DNA of 64,000 bases from Cytophagales bacterium. GTDB taxonomy: Bacteria > Bacteroidota > Bacteroidia > Cytophagales > Thermoflexibacteraceae. The DNA is taken from NCBI GenBank assembly GCA_013299115.1, contig JAAFKA010000003.1:185394-249393 (forward strand), given 5' to 3'. Positions 9,864-18,500 of the stretch are shown in pieces. The notes under the pieces were generated by a model that saw nothing but the letters and a program-made list of their open reading frames with translations, ran no database searches and had not been told where the DNA came from. Both the position numbers and the translations under genes were made by a program. Numbering within the stretch: the stretch's first letter is position 1; the number at the start of each line of letters is the position of its first letter.

Positions 9864-9900
9864 AAAACCTTACAAGGTTTTTAAAACCTTGTAAGGTTTA
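9864..9900 (+). terminator. hairpin after nuoD
   Basis: AAACCTTACAAGGTTTT and AAAACCTTGTAAGGTTT form a long stem starting nine bases after the nuoD stop. There is no strong T run on the + side (TTTAAAAAGG), so it could act as a transcript end or simply be one of the dispersed palindromes of this genome. Confidence 0.6.
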
Positions 9901-9925
9901 AAAAGGAATTGCTTTTTATTTTTTG

Positions 9926-9933
9926 TATCTTTG
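9926..9933 (+). promoter_or_regulatory. -7 box for the toxin-antitoxin pair
   Basis: TATCTTTG is an exact Bacteroidota -7 box, 25 bases before the antitoxin start at 9958. No clear TTTG lies 19 bases upstream. Confidence 0.55.
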
Positions 9934-9957
9934 CTATATAACTTACCATCAAAATCT

Positions 9958-10173
9958 ATGACACTTCAATATATTACCAATCTACAAGGTATAAAACAAG
10001 CTGTTATTATACCTTTTGACGAATGGCAAGCCTTGCACAACGAATTAGTTAAGCTAAGAACTTACTTGCAATTTTATGATAATCTTGCAATTTCCTTGCA
10101 GGAGGCTTTGCAAATGGATAAAAGCACACAAAAGCAACAAACTCTTTCAGATTTCTTAGATGAAAACGACTAA
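9958..10173 (+). CDS. putative antitoxin of a RelE/ParE-type pair
   Basis: 71 residues from the ATG at 9958, which follows the promoter box; a start at 9931 would fall inside that box. The N-terminal half (LQYITNLQGIKQAVIIPFDEWQALHNEL) is like Phd/YefM-style or DUF2281-like antitoxins, in which two strands and a helix dimerise and bind DNA. The acidic C-terminus (LSDFLDEND) is typical of the toxin-wrapping segment. Its 3' end overlaps the next gene by 14 bases, the usual sign of translational coupling in toxin-antitoxin operons. The pair probably represses its own promoter; this is inferred from the family. Confidence 0.7.
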   Translation: MTLQYITNLQGIKQAVIIPFDEWQALHNELVKLRTYLQFYDNLAISLQEALQMDKSTQKQQTLSDFLDEND

Positions 10174-10531
10174 TGTAATTCCTACTCCTCAATTTAAAAG
10201 GGACGCAAAGCCCTTATTAAAAAAGTATCTTTCTTTAAGTTCGGAATTACGAGAATTAGAGCAACAACTCAAAGAAAATGCACATTTGGGAGACAAAATT
10301 ACCGAAAATACGTATAAAATTCGTGTAGCTGTGAAAAGTAAAGGTAAAGGCAAAAGTGGCGGCTTGCGTGTAATTTCGTACATTATTCTGAAAATAGTGG
10401 CAGATGATGAAATAGAAAATATCTATTTGTTAGCTATTTATGACAAATCTGAATTTGAAAATATTAGTGATAAACTAATTGCAGAAAGAATAGAAACAGT
10501 TTTAGAAGAATTTGAAAATGGGATAAAGTAA
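10160..10531 (+). CDS. putative RelE/ParE-superfamily toxin
   Basis: A basic 123-residue protein with VIPTPQFKRDAKPLLKKY at the start, then a helical stretch (SELRELEQQLKEN), then NTYKIRVAVKSKGKGKSGGLRVISYI and IYLLAIYDKSEFENI. This is the order of RelE/ParE-like toxins: helix hairpin, then strands carrying basic residues, then a YDKSE-type end, which in HigB/RelE members cleaves mRNA at the ribosome. Which activity applies cannot be read from sequence. It starts inside the antitoxin gene. Confidence 0.75.
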   Translation: MKTTNVIPTPQFKRDAKPLLKKYLSLSSELRELEQQLKENAHLGDKITENTYKIRVAVKSKGKGKSGGLRVISYIILKIVADDEIENIYLLAIYDKSEFENISDKLIAERIETVLEEFENGIK

Positions 10532-10609
10532 GTTTTTCTCTTATTAAACTACAAAAAAAGACTTACCAACAATTCCATTGCGGGTTCAAAAACTTTGTAA
10601 GTTTTTTTA

Positions 10610-10617
10610 TATCTTTG
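10610..10617 (+). promoter_or_regulatory. -7 box for the Rpn-family gene
   Basis: TATCTTTG lies 20 bases before the ATG at 10637. The nearest TTTG (10594-10597) is 12 bases upstream, the same odd spacing as before ppk. Confidence 0.5.
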
Positions 10618-10636
10618 TCCTATAAACAAGAAAACT

Positions 10637-11473
10637 ATGCTCGGAAACTTAGCAAATGAAGTCATCTTCAAAAAGGCTTTTACAGATAAATTTGTCTTGC
10701 AATGTTTGGTAAGGGATTTATTTAACGTGGATTTTGTGCCTGAAACAGTGGAAACTGAGAAGAGATTCGAACCCAAGATAGCCCATATTGACTTCAACAG
10801 TAACGACTGCCGATATGATATATTTGCTCAAAGCCACGACCAGCGAATTATTGTAGAAATTCAGAAAGTCGACTACGATTACAACTTTGATAGGTTTTTG
10901 CTCTACCACAACATGGCAATAGCCGAAATGCAACGCAGTTCAAAAGAATATAAAACAGACAAAGTAGTTTATACCATTGCAGTTTTTACAGGCAAGTACA
11001 TAGGCACAGAAAGAGATGGCAAGTTAGTGGAAAGAGATATTCTATTTCATCATAGCAATTTGTTTGGTTTGGATGGCAAAGAGTTTGACGTGTTTGGACA
11101 CAAACTCATTTTCTTAAACCACCATTACATTAAAGACACCACACCCGAAGGGTATAGAGATTGGTTGAGTTTGGTAAAAGAGTCAATCAAAAACCCAGAA
11201 AACCCAAGCATTAACCTCAAAAATCATGGTGTAAAAAAGGTTGCCGAACTAATTGATTATAAAAAACTTAGCCCCGAAGAACTGACAGAAAATAAGAATA
11301 GCAATGCAGCCGAAAGTGCAAAAGAAGCCTATAAGTGGGCAGCAGAAAGAGAAGCAAAAATTGAAGTTGCTAAAGCTATGTTAGGTGATAACGAGTCGGT
11401 TGAAAAAATAGTCAAATACACAGGTTTAACTTCTGAACAAATCCAAGCATTAGGGAACGAAGTGAATGAATAA
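10637..11473 (+). CDS. Rpn-family PD-(D/E)XK nuclease
   Basis: 278 residues. The N-terminal text (FKKAFTDKFVLQCLVRDLF) and the core NDCRYDIFAQSHDQRIIVEIQKVDYDY match the Rpn/PDDEXK_2 family, with catalytic Asp in YDIF and the E-x-Q/K pair in VEIQK. These proteins were once called transposases; RpnA-like members are DNA endonucleases that raise recombination. A charged, Ala-rich linker leads to the small helical tail (SVEKIVKYTGLTSEQIQAL) shared with the other Rpn copies in this window. Its stop overlaps the first possible start of the next gene by 8 bases, though that gene probably starts later. Confidence 0.85.
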   Translation: MLGNLANEVIFKKAFTDKFVLQCLVRDLFNVDFVPETVETEKRFEPKIAHIDFNSNDCRYDIFAQSHDQRIIVEIQKVDYDYNFDRFLLYHNMAIAEMQRSSKEYKTDKVVYTIAVFTGKYIGTERDGKLVERDILFHHSNLFGLDGKEFDVFGHKLIFLNHHYIKDTTPEGYRDWLSLVKESIKNPENPSINLKNHGVKKVAELIDYKKLSPEELTENKNSNAAESAKEAYKWAAEREAKIEVAKAMLGDNESVEKIVKYTGLTSEQIQALGNEVNE

Positions 11474-11498
11474 AATTTGCATAAACAAAAATAATTTT

Positions 11499-12734
11499 AT
11501 GAAAACAGTCCAAACAATTATAATCTTTTTTCTCCTTTTTATAGTTTCTACTGCTTATGCTCAGAAAAACTATAAAAAAGGCTATGTGGTTCTAAATTCA
11601 GGAGATACCTTGCAAGGTACAATAGACTACAGAAACTGGGATAGCCGTTTTGACCAAATTACCTTCTATGCCAACAAGAAAGAGCAAAAATACGAAGTAA
11701 AAACTATCAAATGCTTTTTTATAGAGGAAGTGAATGAAACTTATCGTAGTTATATAGGTAAAATAGATAATAGTAGAGGACAAAGACAAACTTATACTAC
11801 CTTAAAAGGTTTTTTGAATTCAGAAGGCATAACAACCTATGATACTTTATTTGTTAGAGAGTTGATTGCTACCAAAAAATTAGCATTTTTTATTGCAAAA
11901 GATAAAATAGGTAAAGTTTCTTTCTTTGTGAGTAAAGATAATTCAATAATTAGCCCCGTCTTATACCACGAGTTTATTCTTAATAATGAGAAAGGCGACT
12001 TGTTATATCCTGTCAAATTATATAAACAACAACTGCTTAGTTATATAGGAGATTGCGAAACTATTAATAAAGAATTAGATAGACTGGAATATACAGAAGA
12101 GGCAATGAGAAAAATATTTTTATACTATACAAAGTGTAAAAATGAGTTAGCGGAAATAAGGGAACGAAAAGAAACAGTAGCAGAAAAAGAAAGAAAAAAA
12201 TCATCTTTTGGAGTAGTTGGCGGTTTGGCATTAAATTTTTTTACTTTTAGTGGTATTTCAGAAGATTATACATACAGTGTAAACCCAACGCCTACCTTTG
12301 GCTTATTTATTGACGCACCAATTGGTAGAAATCTACAAAGATTAAGTTTTAACAACCAATTAATGTTTTATAGTTTTAATGTAAAAAAGGAAAATTCATC
12401 TATTTATTATTCTATTACAGATAGAAAAGGGAGTTATATTAAAAATAATTTTTTGTTTAAATATAAATTTGCCCCACTAAAAAAAGTTAATCCTTTCGTC
12501 AAAGGAGGACTTACATTAGGTTATCAATTTCTACCATTAGAGTCTGCTACAGAAAGAAATAGAACAGTTAGTTTTGGTTATCTTTTTGGATTTGGATTAA
12601 ATGTAAAACGTACTGCATTATTTTTAACTTATGATCGTAATATAGTTACAGAGAATTATGTCTATTTTTCAGAAGCTTTACACATCTTATCTTTCAGCAT
12701 GAGCTATAGCTTATTTTCTCCTAAGAATAAGTAG
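11499..12734 (+). CDS. predicted outer-membrane beta-barrel protein
   Basis: 411 residues from 11499, where MKTVQTIIIFFLLFIVSTAYAQ forms a standard signal peptide; an ATG at 11466 would extend the n-region implausibly. The N-terminal half contains KKGYVVLNSGDTLQGTIDYRNW, a motif frequent in secreted Bacteroidota proteins of unknown role. After a Lys/Glu-rich helix (ELAEIRERKETVAEKERKK) the C-terminal half alternates polar and hydrophobic residues with GGLALNFFTFSG, FVKGGLTLGYQF and FGYLFGFGLNVK, like an 8- to 10-strand porin-type barrel. It ends in an aromatic-rich strand (SFSMSYSLF). No function can be assigned. Confidence 0.75.
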   Translation: MKTVQTIIIFFLLFIVSTAYAQKNYKKGYVVLNSGDTLQGTIDYRNWDSRFDQITFYANKKEQKYEVKTIKCFFIEEVNETYRSYIGKIDNSRGQRQTYTTLKGFLNSEGITTYDTLFVRELIATKKLAFFIAKDKIGKVSFFVSKDNSIISPVLYHEFILNNEKGDLLYPVKLYKQQLLSYIGDCETINKELDRLEYTEEAMRKIFLYYTKCKNELAEIRERKETVAEKERKKSSFGVVGGLALNFFTFSGISEDYTYSVNPTPTFGLFIDAPIGRNLQRLSFNNQLMFYSFNVKKENSSIYYSITDRKGSYIKNNFLFKYKFAPLKKVNPFVKGGLTLGYQFLPLESATERNRTVSFGYLFGFGLNVKRTALFLTYDRNIVTENYVYFSEALHILSFSMSYSLFSPKNK

Positions 12735-12748
12735 CAAAAAACAGTATT

Positions 12749-12834
12749 AGTTATAAAAGGTGTTTATAAAGATGACATCTTGCGAGTTGTCGCACCATTA
12801 AAAGATGTCATCTTTATAAACACCTTTTATAACT
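12749..12834. repeat. 33-bp perfect inverted repeat (hairpin H1)
   Basis: Arms 12749-12781 and 12802-12834 are perfectly complementary. The inner part GATGACATCTT/AAGATGTCATC also forms the centre of the hairpin at 30833-30903, while the outer stems differ. It lies between the barrel gene and the DUF4290 gene. Confidence 0.85.
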
Positions 12835-12863
12835 GTACAAAAATCTATATACAAAAATTTTTT

Positions 12864-13634
12864 ATGGAAACATACACCGAAAAAGAGCCGTTGATTTTGA
12901 GAGAATACGGCAGAAATGTGCAAAAATTGGTGCAATACATCACCACCTTGCCCACTGTGGAGGAAAGAACACAAGCCTCGCACACCCTCATCAACCTGAT
13001 GAAACAACTCAACCCCTCTGTGCGTGAGCATAACGACAATATGCAACGGATTTGGGACCACCTGCACCATATGGCTAACTTCGACTTAGACATTAACAGC
13101 CCTTTCCCAAAACCTACGCCAGAAACTATTTTTGCGAAACCGCAAAAGCTGGGCTACACCTTGTCGCAGCCCAAGTTTAGGCATTATGGTCGCAATATAG
13201 AATTGCTGATAGCCAAAGCTATACCTGTGGAAGATGCAGAGGAAAGACTCAATGCTATTCAACAAATCATGCGACTGATGCGTGGTTTTTATGCAGCAGC
13301 TAATAACGACACCGTAGAAGACGAATTGTTGCTCGAACACATCAACATTTTATCTAATGGCAAGTTGCGTGTAAATCCAGATGAAGTTTTGGATTCTACC
13401 ATAGCACAGCCAAATAAAATGAACAACCAACGCCAACAAAACAACCGCACACAAGGACAAGGCGGCAACAACAACAATTCAAGGTCGCAGGGCAATGGCA
13501 TGAACAACCGCAACCGCAACCAAACACAAGTTCAAAATAACGAACAACGGAGAAACAACAATAGCAACAGAGAGAATACTGGCGAAAAACGTAATACGTA
13601 CTCCAAAGACAACAAAAATTTTAAGAAAAAGTAG
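12864..13634 (+). CDS. DUF4290 family protein
   Basis: 256 residues from 12864 (METYTEKEPL). The ordered N-terminal 175 residues are helical, with LREYGRNVQKLVQYITTLP and a second, related half starting at FRHYGRNIELLIAKAIPV; the two YGRN blocks suggest an internal duplication. This pattern is that of DUF4290, a Bacteroidota-specific family with no known role. The last ~80 residues are Asn/Gln/Arg-rich and surely disordered, ending in KNFKKK. The in-frame extension to 12780 was rejected because it only translates the hairpin at 12749-12834. Confidence 0.85.
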   Translation: METYTEKEPLILREYGRNVQKLVQYITTLPTVEERTQASHTLINLMKQLNPSVREHNDNMQRIWDHLHHMANFDLDINSPFPKPTPETIFAKPQKLGYTLSQPKFRHYGRNIELLIAKAIPVEDAEERLNAIQQIMRLMRGFYAAANNDTVEDELLLEHINILSNGKLRVNPDEVLDSTIAQPNKMNNQRQQNNRTQGQGGNNNNSRSQGNGMNNRNRNQTQVQNNEQRRNNNSNRENTGEKRNTYSKDNKNFKKK

Positions 13635-13690
13635 GGGGTAACTTGTAAGATTAACTATTAGGTGGCTTAAAATCAACTAATAGTTATCTT

Positions 13691-15340
13691 TCAAATCCCT
13701 TTCTTAAAAATAGTGTAAAGCAACCAAAGCCCCAGTGTGCCTGTGGCTGCAAAGGTGCTGACTGCCAAAATAGGTACGCCATTCCAATAGGGTGGCACGT
13801 TGGAGTGGACTAACAAAGCCGAACTCAAAATCATAGAACTGAGCAAGATAGAAAAAGAAATACGACTTGTATAACGGTCTATCCGCATCGAAAATTGCTT
13901 CCAATGTTCATGCTCTAACCTTACCTTAAATTCGCCTTCTTTTGCCTGTGCCAGCAGATGACGCATATCGAGTAGCACGTCTAAGGAAGACTGTTTGGTG
14001 GCATCAAAAATGTTGCCCAAGGTATATTTTTCCTCTACCAATCGTTGGCTGTATGGGCTGGCGTTTTCCAAGACATTGAGGTCGGGATTTAGCTTTTGCC
14101 CTGTGCCTTCGAGCATGATTAAGGCACGAATGAGGAGCATATAGTCCGTAGGAATAGGGATACGGTAGTCTGCAATGAGGCGAAAAAGTCGGTTGCCAAA
14201 ATCTCCCATGCCTATGTCGGTCATGGGTCGTGAGCTAAATTCGTCTATCATTTCTTGCAAGTCGTTTTCAAGTTCAGAGGTATTTTGCATAGTCCGTTGT
14301 TTGGAAATAGCCAAAATAGCCTTGATAATCATACTTGCATTGTGTTTGCTTGCCCCAATCAAAATATCAGCAATGTAACGTCTATCTCTTTCGGGGATTC
14401 TGCCCACCATACCAAAATCGAGGAAACAAACCTTGCCGTTGGGCAAAATCATAATGTTTCCAGGGTGAGGGTCGGCATGAAAAAATCCATTGTCAAAGAT
14501 TTGCTTAAAATACAAATCTATTACTTTCAACGCAATATCGGAGGTGTTCAATCCCCATTCTTTGAGTTTTTCTATATTGGTTATCTTCGTTCCCCGCACC
14601 AACTCCATGACCAACAGCTTTTCGGTGCAGAATTGCTTGTATAGTTTGTGTACGTGAATATTGGGTTCGAGGGCAAAATCTTTTCTAAATCTTTCTTGGT
14701 TGGCTGCTTCGGTCAAAAAATTGGTTTCTTTGTGTACGGCTTTCTCAAAGGTTTTTACCAATTCCGTAGGTTGAAAATGGCGAATTTCGGCTACCCACTG
14801 CTCGGCTAATTTGGCTATGTCATACATCACTTCTATGTCCGACTCTATGGCTTGTTTCAGGTTGGGGCGTTGCACTTTTATCACCACCTCCGTATCGTCA
14901 TACAACAAAGCATAATGCACCTGCCCAATGGAGGCTGCTGCCAACGCCTGCTCGTTTACCCTTGCAAAAACCTGTTCTAAGGGCTTTTTTAGCTCACTTT
15001 CTATTATATCTCTTACAGTTGCAAAATCTAAGGGCTGCACATTGTCCTGCAAACACACCAACTCATCTATCAAATCTTGGGGCAGCACGTCTTGGCGGTT
15101 GCTCAATACCTGCCCAAATTTGATAAAAGAAGGCCCCAACTCTTGCAACACCATGCGGATACGCGTGGCTCTTGACCCCGCAAAAATGGCTGCATTTTCA
15201 CGTTTTTCTTCCGACACCAATTTTGCTAACGGAGAACTCACCACCAAATCGCCGAAACCATATTTGATTAATGTCCCTACAAATTCTCGCAGCCTTCTGA
15301 AATGTTTGTAACTCTTGTCTATGTTGGAAAGTGAAGCCAT
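13691..15340 (-). CDS. AarF/ABC1/UbiB-family atypical kinase
   Basis: 549 residues, the usual length. Visible family signatures are the KxGQ motif (FIKFGQVLSNRQDVLP), the Ala-rich loop (AAASIGQVHYA), the ATP lysine (VVIKVQRP), the catalytic HADPHPGN and the metal-binding DFG. Two hydrophobic segments close the protein (ISFSILLSSMILSSALLVH and VPILAVSTFAATGTLGLWLLY), as in UbiB, which places it at the inner membrane. UbiB-like proteins support isoprenoid quinone synthesis or lipid handling, probably here menaquinone, but the substrate is unproven. No quinone genes are adjacent. Confidence 0.92.
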   Translation of the reverse strand: MASLSNIDKSYKHFRRLREFVGTLIKYGFGDLVVSSPLAKLVSEEKRENAAIFAGSRATRIRMVLQELGPSFIKFGQVLSNRQDVLPQDLIDELVCLQDNVQPLDFATVRDIIESELKKPLEQVFARVNEQALAAASIGQVHYALLYDDTEVVIKVQRPNLKQAIESDIEVMYDIAKLAEQWVAEIRHFQPTELVKTFEKAVHKETNFLTEAANQERFRKDFALEPNIHVHKLYKQFCTEKLLVMELVRGTKITNIEKLKEWGLNTSDIALKVIDLYFKQIFDNGFFHADPHPGNIMILPNGKVCFLDFGMVGRIPERDRRYIADILIGASKHNASMIIKAILAISKQRTMQNTSELENDLQEMIDEFSSRPMTDIGMGDFGNRLFRLIADYRIPIPTDYMLLIRALIMLEGTGQKLNPDLNVLENASPYSQRLVEEKYTLGNIFDATKQSSLDVLLDMRHLLAQAKEGEFKVRLEHEHWKQFSMRIDRYTSRISFSILLSSMILSSALLVHSNVPPYWNGVPILAVSTFAATGTLGLWLLYTIFKKGI

Positions 15341-15448
15341 TGGGAATTTTTAATTTTAACTTTGTAAGTTTGTTTTGCACGTTGAACTAAATTACAATTC
15401 TACGCAAAATAGATAAAAATTTTGTAATTGTTTAGCAAGGCTCCATTT

Positions 15449-15520
15449 TTAGTAAAATAATTCCCACACTTTTTCATTCAGTTCTTGTTCTAAATGGCTA
15501 ATGTTAAGCAAGTCTTCATC
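15449..15520 (-). other. possible C-terminal coding remnant
   Basis: Downstream of the restriction gene, a 23-codon stretch after a stop reads DEDLLNISHLEQELNEKVWELFY and then a stop. This resembles the last helix of type IIG restriction-methylases, where a similar text (ENQIDKLVYELYNLTEEEIEVV) already ends the gene at 15540. It may be the tail of an earlier gene copy. The stretch is short, so chance is possible. Confidence 0.25.
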
Positions 15521-15539
15521 TTACCAAGTCGTTGAATTT

Positions 15540-18500
15540 CTATTTCACACTTTTTCCCACCACTTCGATTTCCTCTTCTGTCAAATTGTATAATTCATAA
15601 ACCAATTTATCTATTTGATTTTCAAGGCTTTGCGTATCTTTTTCTTGGGTTTTTGCCAATAAAATTTTATCAACTAATTTGATAAAAGGTTTTTGGGCAT
15701 CAGCAGAAATCTCTGGAATTGGAAAACTTTTAATGTCATTTACCAAAATCTTAGGAAAAGCACCTTTTGTAGCTTTTGGCGAAGAATTAAAATGCAAAAA
15801 TGTTGCTAATTTTGAGTTTAAAATAGCTAATAAAGCCTTAATATGCAATAAACCATTGGGATTTTTCAAAATAACAATAATCGCAGGGTCATAATAACTT
15901 TCTTCTTTAGTGTAGCCCACAAAAATTCTTGGATTTGTAATTTCACGAATTAGTAGCCTTTCACCCTTAAAATATTTAGGTTTTCGAGGATTTGCAAGTC
16001 CGTCACAATAGTTTATATATTCTTTTTCATTCCATTTTACCGCATAATGTGTTACATCACGTCCCCAAAGAAATTTTTTCCAACCAACTTTTGACTCTAA
16101 ACTGTGAAAAATCCTATTTTCGATAGTAGCTTCATCTTGACCTTGATATTTATCATAAGCAATTAAACCTTGACTTATATCAGGAAAATAGTCTTTCAAA
16201 AGCCCTTTATCCCGTCTTATTTTTCTGGTTAATTCAATAGTTTTTGCACTCAATTTGAAAACCAAAGCCCAATTTTGGTTATTTTCCAATAAAACTTCCT
16301 GCGTTGTAGTGCAAAAATCTCTATCAATTAAATCGTCAAAAGATTCTATTTTTGCAGTCGGTTTATACAAAATTTCATTTTTAGAAACTTCATTTGTCAA
16401 AAAAGTTAGCACATTTCGCACTGTTGCCTTGCCTTTAAAAACATCAACAGCAGTGCAGTCTAATAATTCGTGAATATTCCAATTTTCAAAAAGCTGTTCT
16501 CTATATTCTTTTGCAAAAACATTGAATAAAATTGTGTTCGGAATAATAAAAGCATTTAATCCTTTTGGTTTCAAAAGTTGCTTACTCCGATTGATAAAGA
16601 AGTAATAAATTTCAAAATCTGGCACTTTTCCCAAGTTTTCCAACAATTTTATCCGCAAATTTCCTTGTTGCGAAACACCATAAGGCGGATTCCCAATTAC
16701 CACATCAAAGCCCAAAAACTCCCCATCATCACTCAAAACTTCGGGAAATTCAAACCGCCATTCAAAAGCCCATTCGTAAGCAATGTTATTTTTTACTGCC
16801 TCCAATGCTTCACTCAATTCTTGCTTTTCAGCTTGCAATTTCTTAATTTTATCTCTTTCTACGCCATTTCCTTCGCCGTTTCCCTCTTTTTTGTCTGTAC
16901 CTGTATTAAAAAGGTCGTCTGTTTCTCTCAAAAACAACTCTGCCTCAATCCGTTGCAAACGCAAAATGCGAGGGTCAGAAAATTTGGCAATTTCAGTCCT
17001 AAAACCATTTTTAATTTCTGCAATAGCTTGTTCAATTTTGTACTTTTCTTCGATATTTCTTACATTCTTGTAATTGTTTACCAACTTGCGATAATCCTCC
17101 ACTTTGTACTTTATTTTTTTCAAAACTTGTTTCAAATCTACATCAGTTGCAAAACGACTTATCAAGCTATTGCCAACTTTTATATTAATGTCAATGTTGG
17201 GTAGAGTTTGCAGCCCCCCAGCCCCCGAAGGGGGAGTTAGCCCCACCCCAACCCTCCCCAAAGGGGAGGGAGTTTTAAATCCTGCACGTAAAACTCCCCC
17301 TTCGGGGGTTGGGGGGCTTGGCATTATGTAATACGCATTTTTCAATAACTCTATCCACAACCGCAAACGACAAATTTTTACAGAATTTGGGTTAATATCA
17401 ACCCCAAATAAGCAATTTTCTATGATAGTTTGCTTCTCGTGAAACAAAGTTTCTTGCAATAGCTGAATTTCATTCACAATTTTCGTCTTCCGATACACAA
17501 AAAAACTATCGTTGTAAATATCTTTTATTTCCAATTCGTCATTGACAACCGTAATTTTGTAATCTGTTATTCTCCTGTTATTCCTATCAAATAAAGCACC
17601 TAATTCACTCTTGATTGCAATAATTTCATTGAGAGCAGACACCAAAAAATGCCCTGAACCAACAGCAGGGTCGCAGATTTTTAGCGTATTGATAATGGCG
17701 TTTGCTTCTCTTTTATCCTCAATTTTTTCTTTTAATTCCTCAAAACTTACACAGTTCCATTGCTTAATCTCGTTAAATTTTTGCACCACCGCCAGCCGAA
17801 TACTTCGCCTACACATATACATTGTGATACTTGCAGGCGTAAAAACGGCACCATCTTTATAACCATTGATTTTTTCAAAGATTTTGCCCAAAATAGCAGC
17901 ATTAATAACAGGTTCGTTGTCTTGTGAAACCTCTTGTTTTTTGCCTTCACTACTAAAATTATAAGAATTAAGGAAACGTAAGAAATAATCCAAAGTTGTC
18001 AATCTTTTGGCGTGGTTTTGCAAAACAGTCGAAGAAATAACTGTAATTATATTTCCATTTCCAAGTGCATTGATGTTGATAAATTGTTGTTCCAATTCAG
18101 AAATTTCAAACAAAGAACTGTTGAGATAAGGCACAAATTGGTATTTTTCTTGCAAACCAGTTTCTCTTTCGTGTTCTTTGATAGCCAAAACTTTGTGAAA
18201 TAAGATAAAAACTTCGCTAAAATTTGGCAAAATTTGGAGATTGAGAAAGGCAAATTCAGCCCCCCTACCCCCCGAAGGGGGATTTTTTGCTCCCCCTTCG
18301 GGGGGTAGGGGGGCTGAATTAAAATTAATCAGTTGGCTTTCTAATAATTTGAGAAACAACATCCGATTTACCCAAGTGATAGCTAATTCTAAGGCTGCGT
18401 GAAAAATTTGCTCCTCTTGTGTGTGTCCATAAACCGTTTTATCGAGATTTAAAGTCTTTTTTTGCGAAGCTATTTCGTGCATAGTCAATTCCAAAAAAGA

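Noticed and set aside
12780-12863. Upstream extension of the DUF4290 gene
   Set aside because: It translates one arm of the 33-bp hairpin; METYTEKEPL at 12864 is a natural start.
15800-17331. Several open frames on the + strand across the restriction gene
   Set aside because: Phe/Cys/Lys-rich shadows of the minus-strand coding frame.
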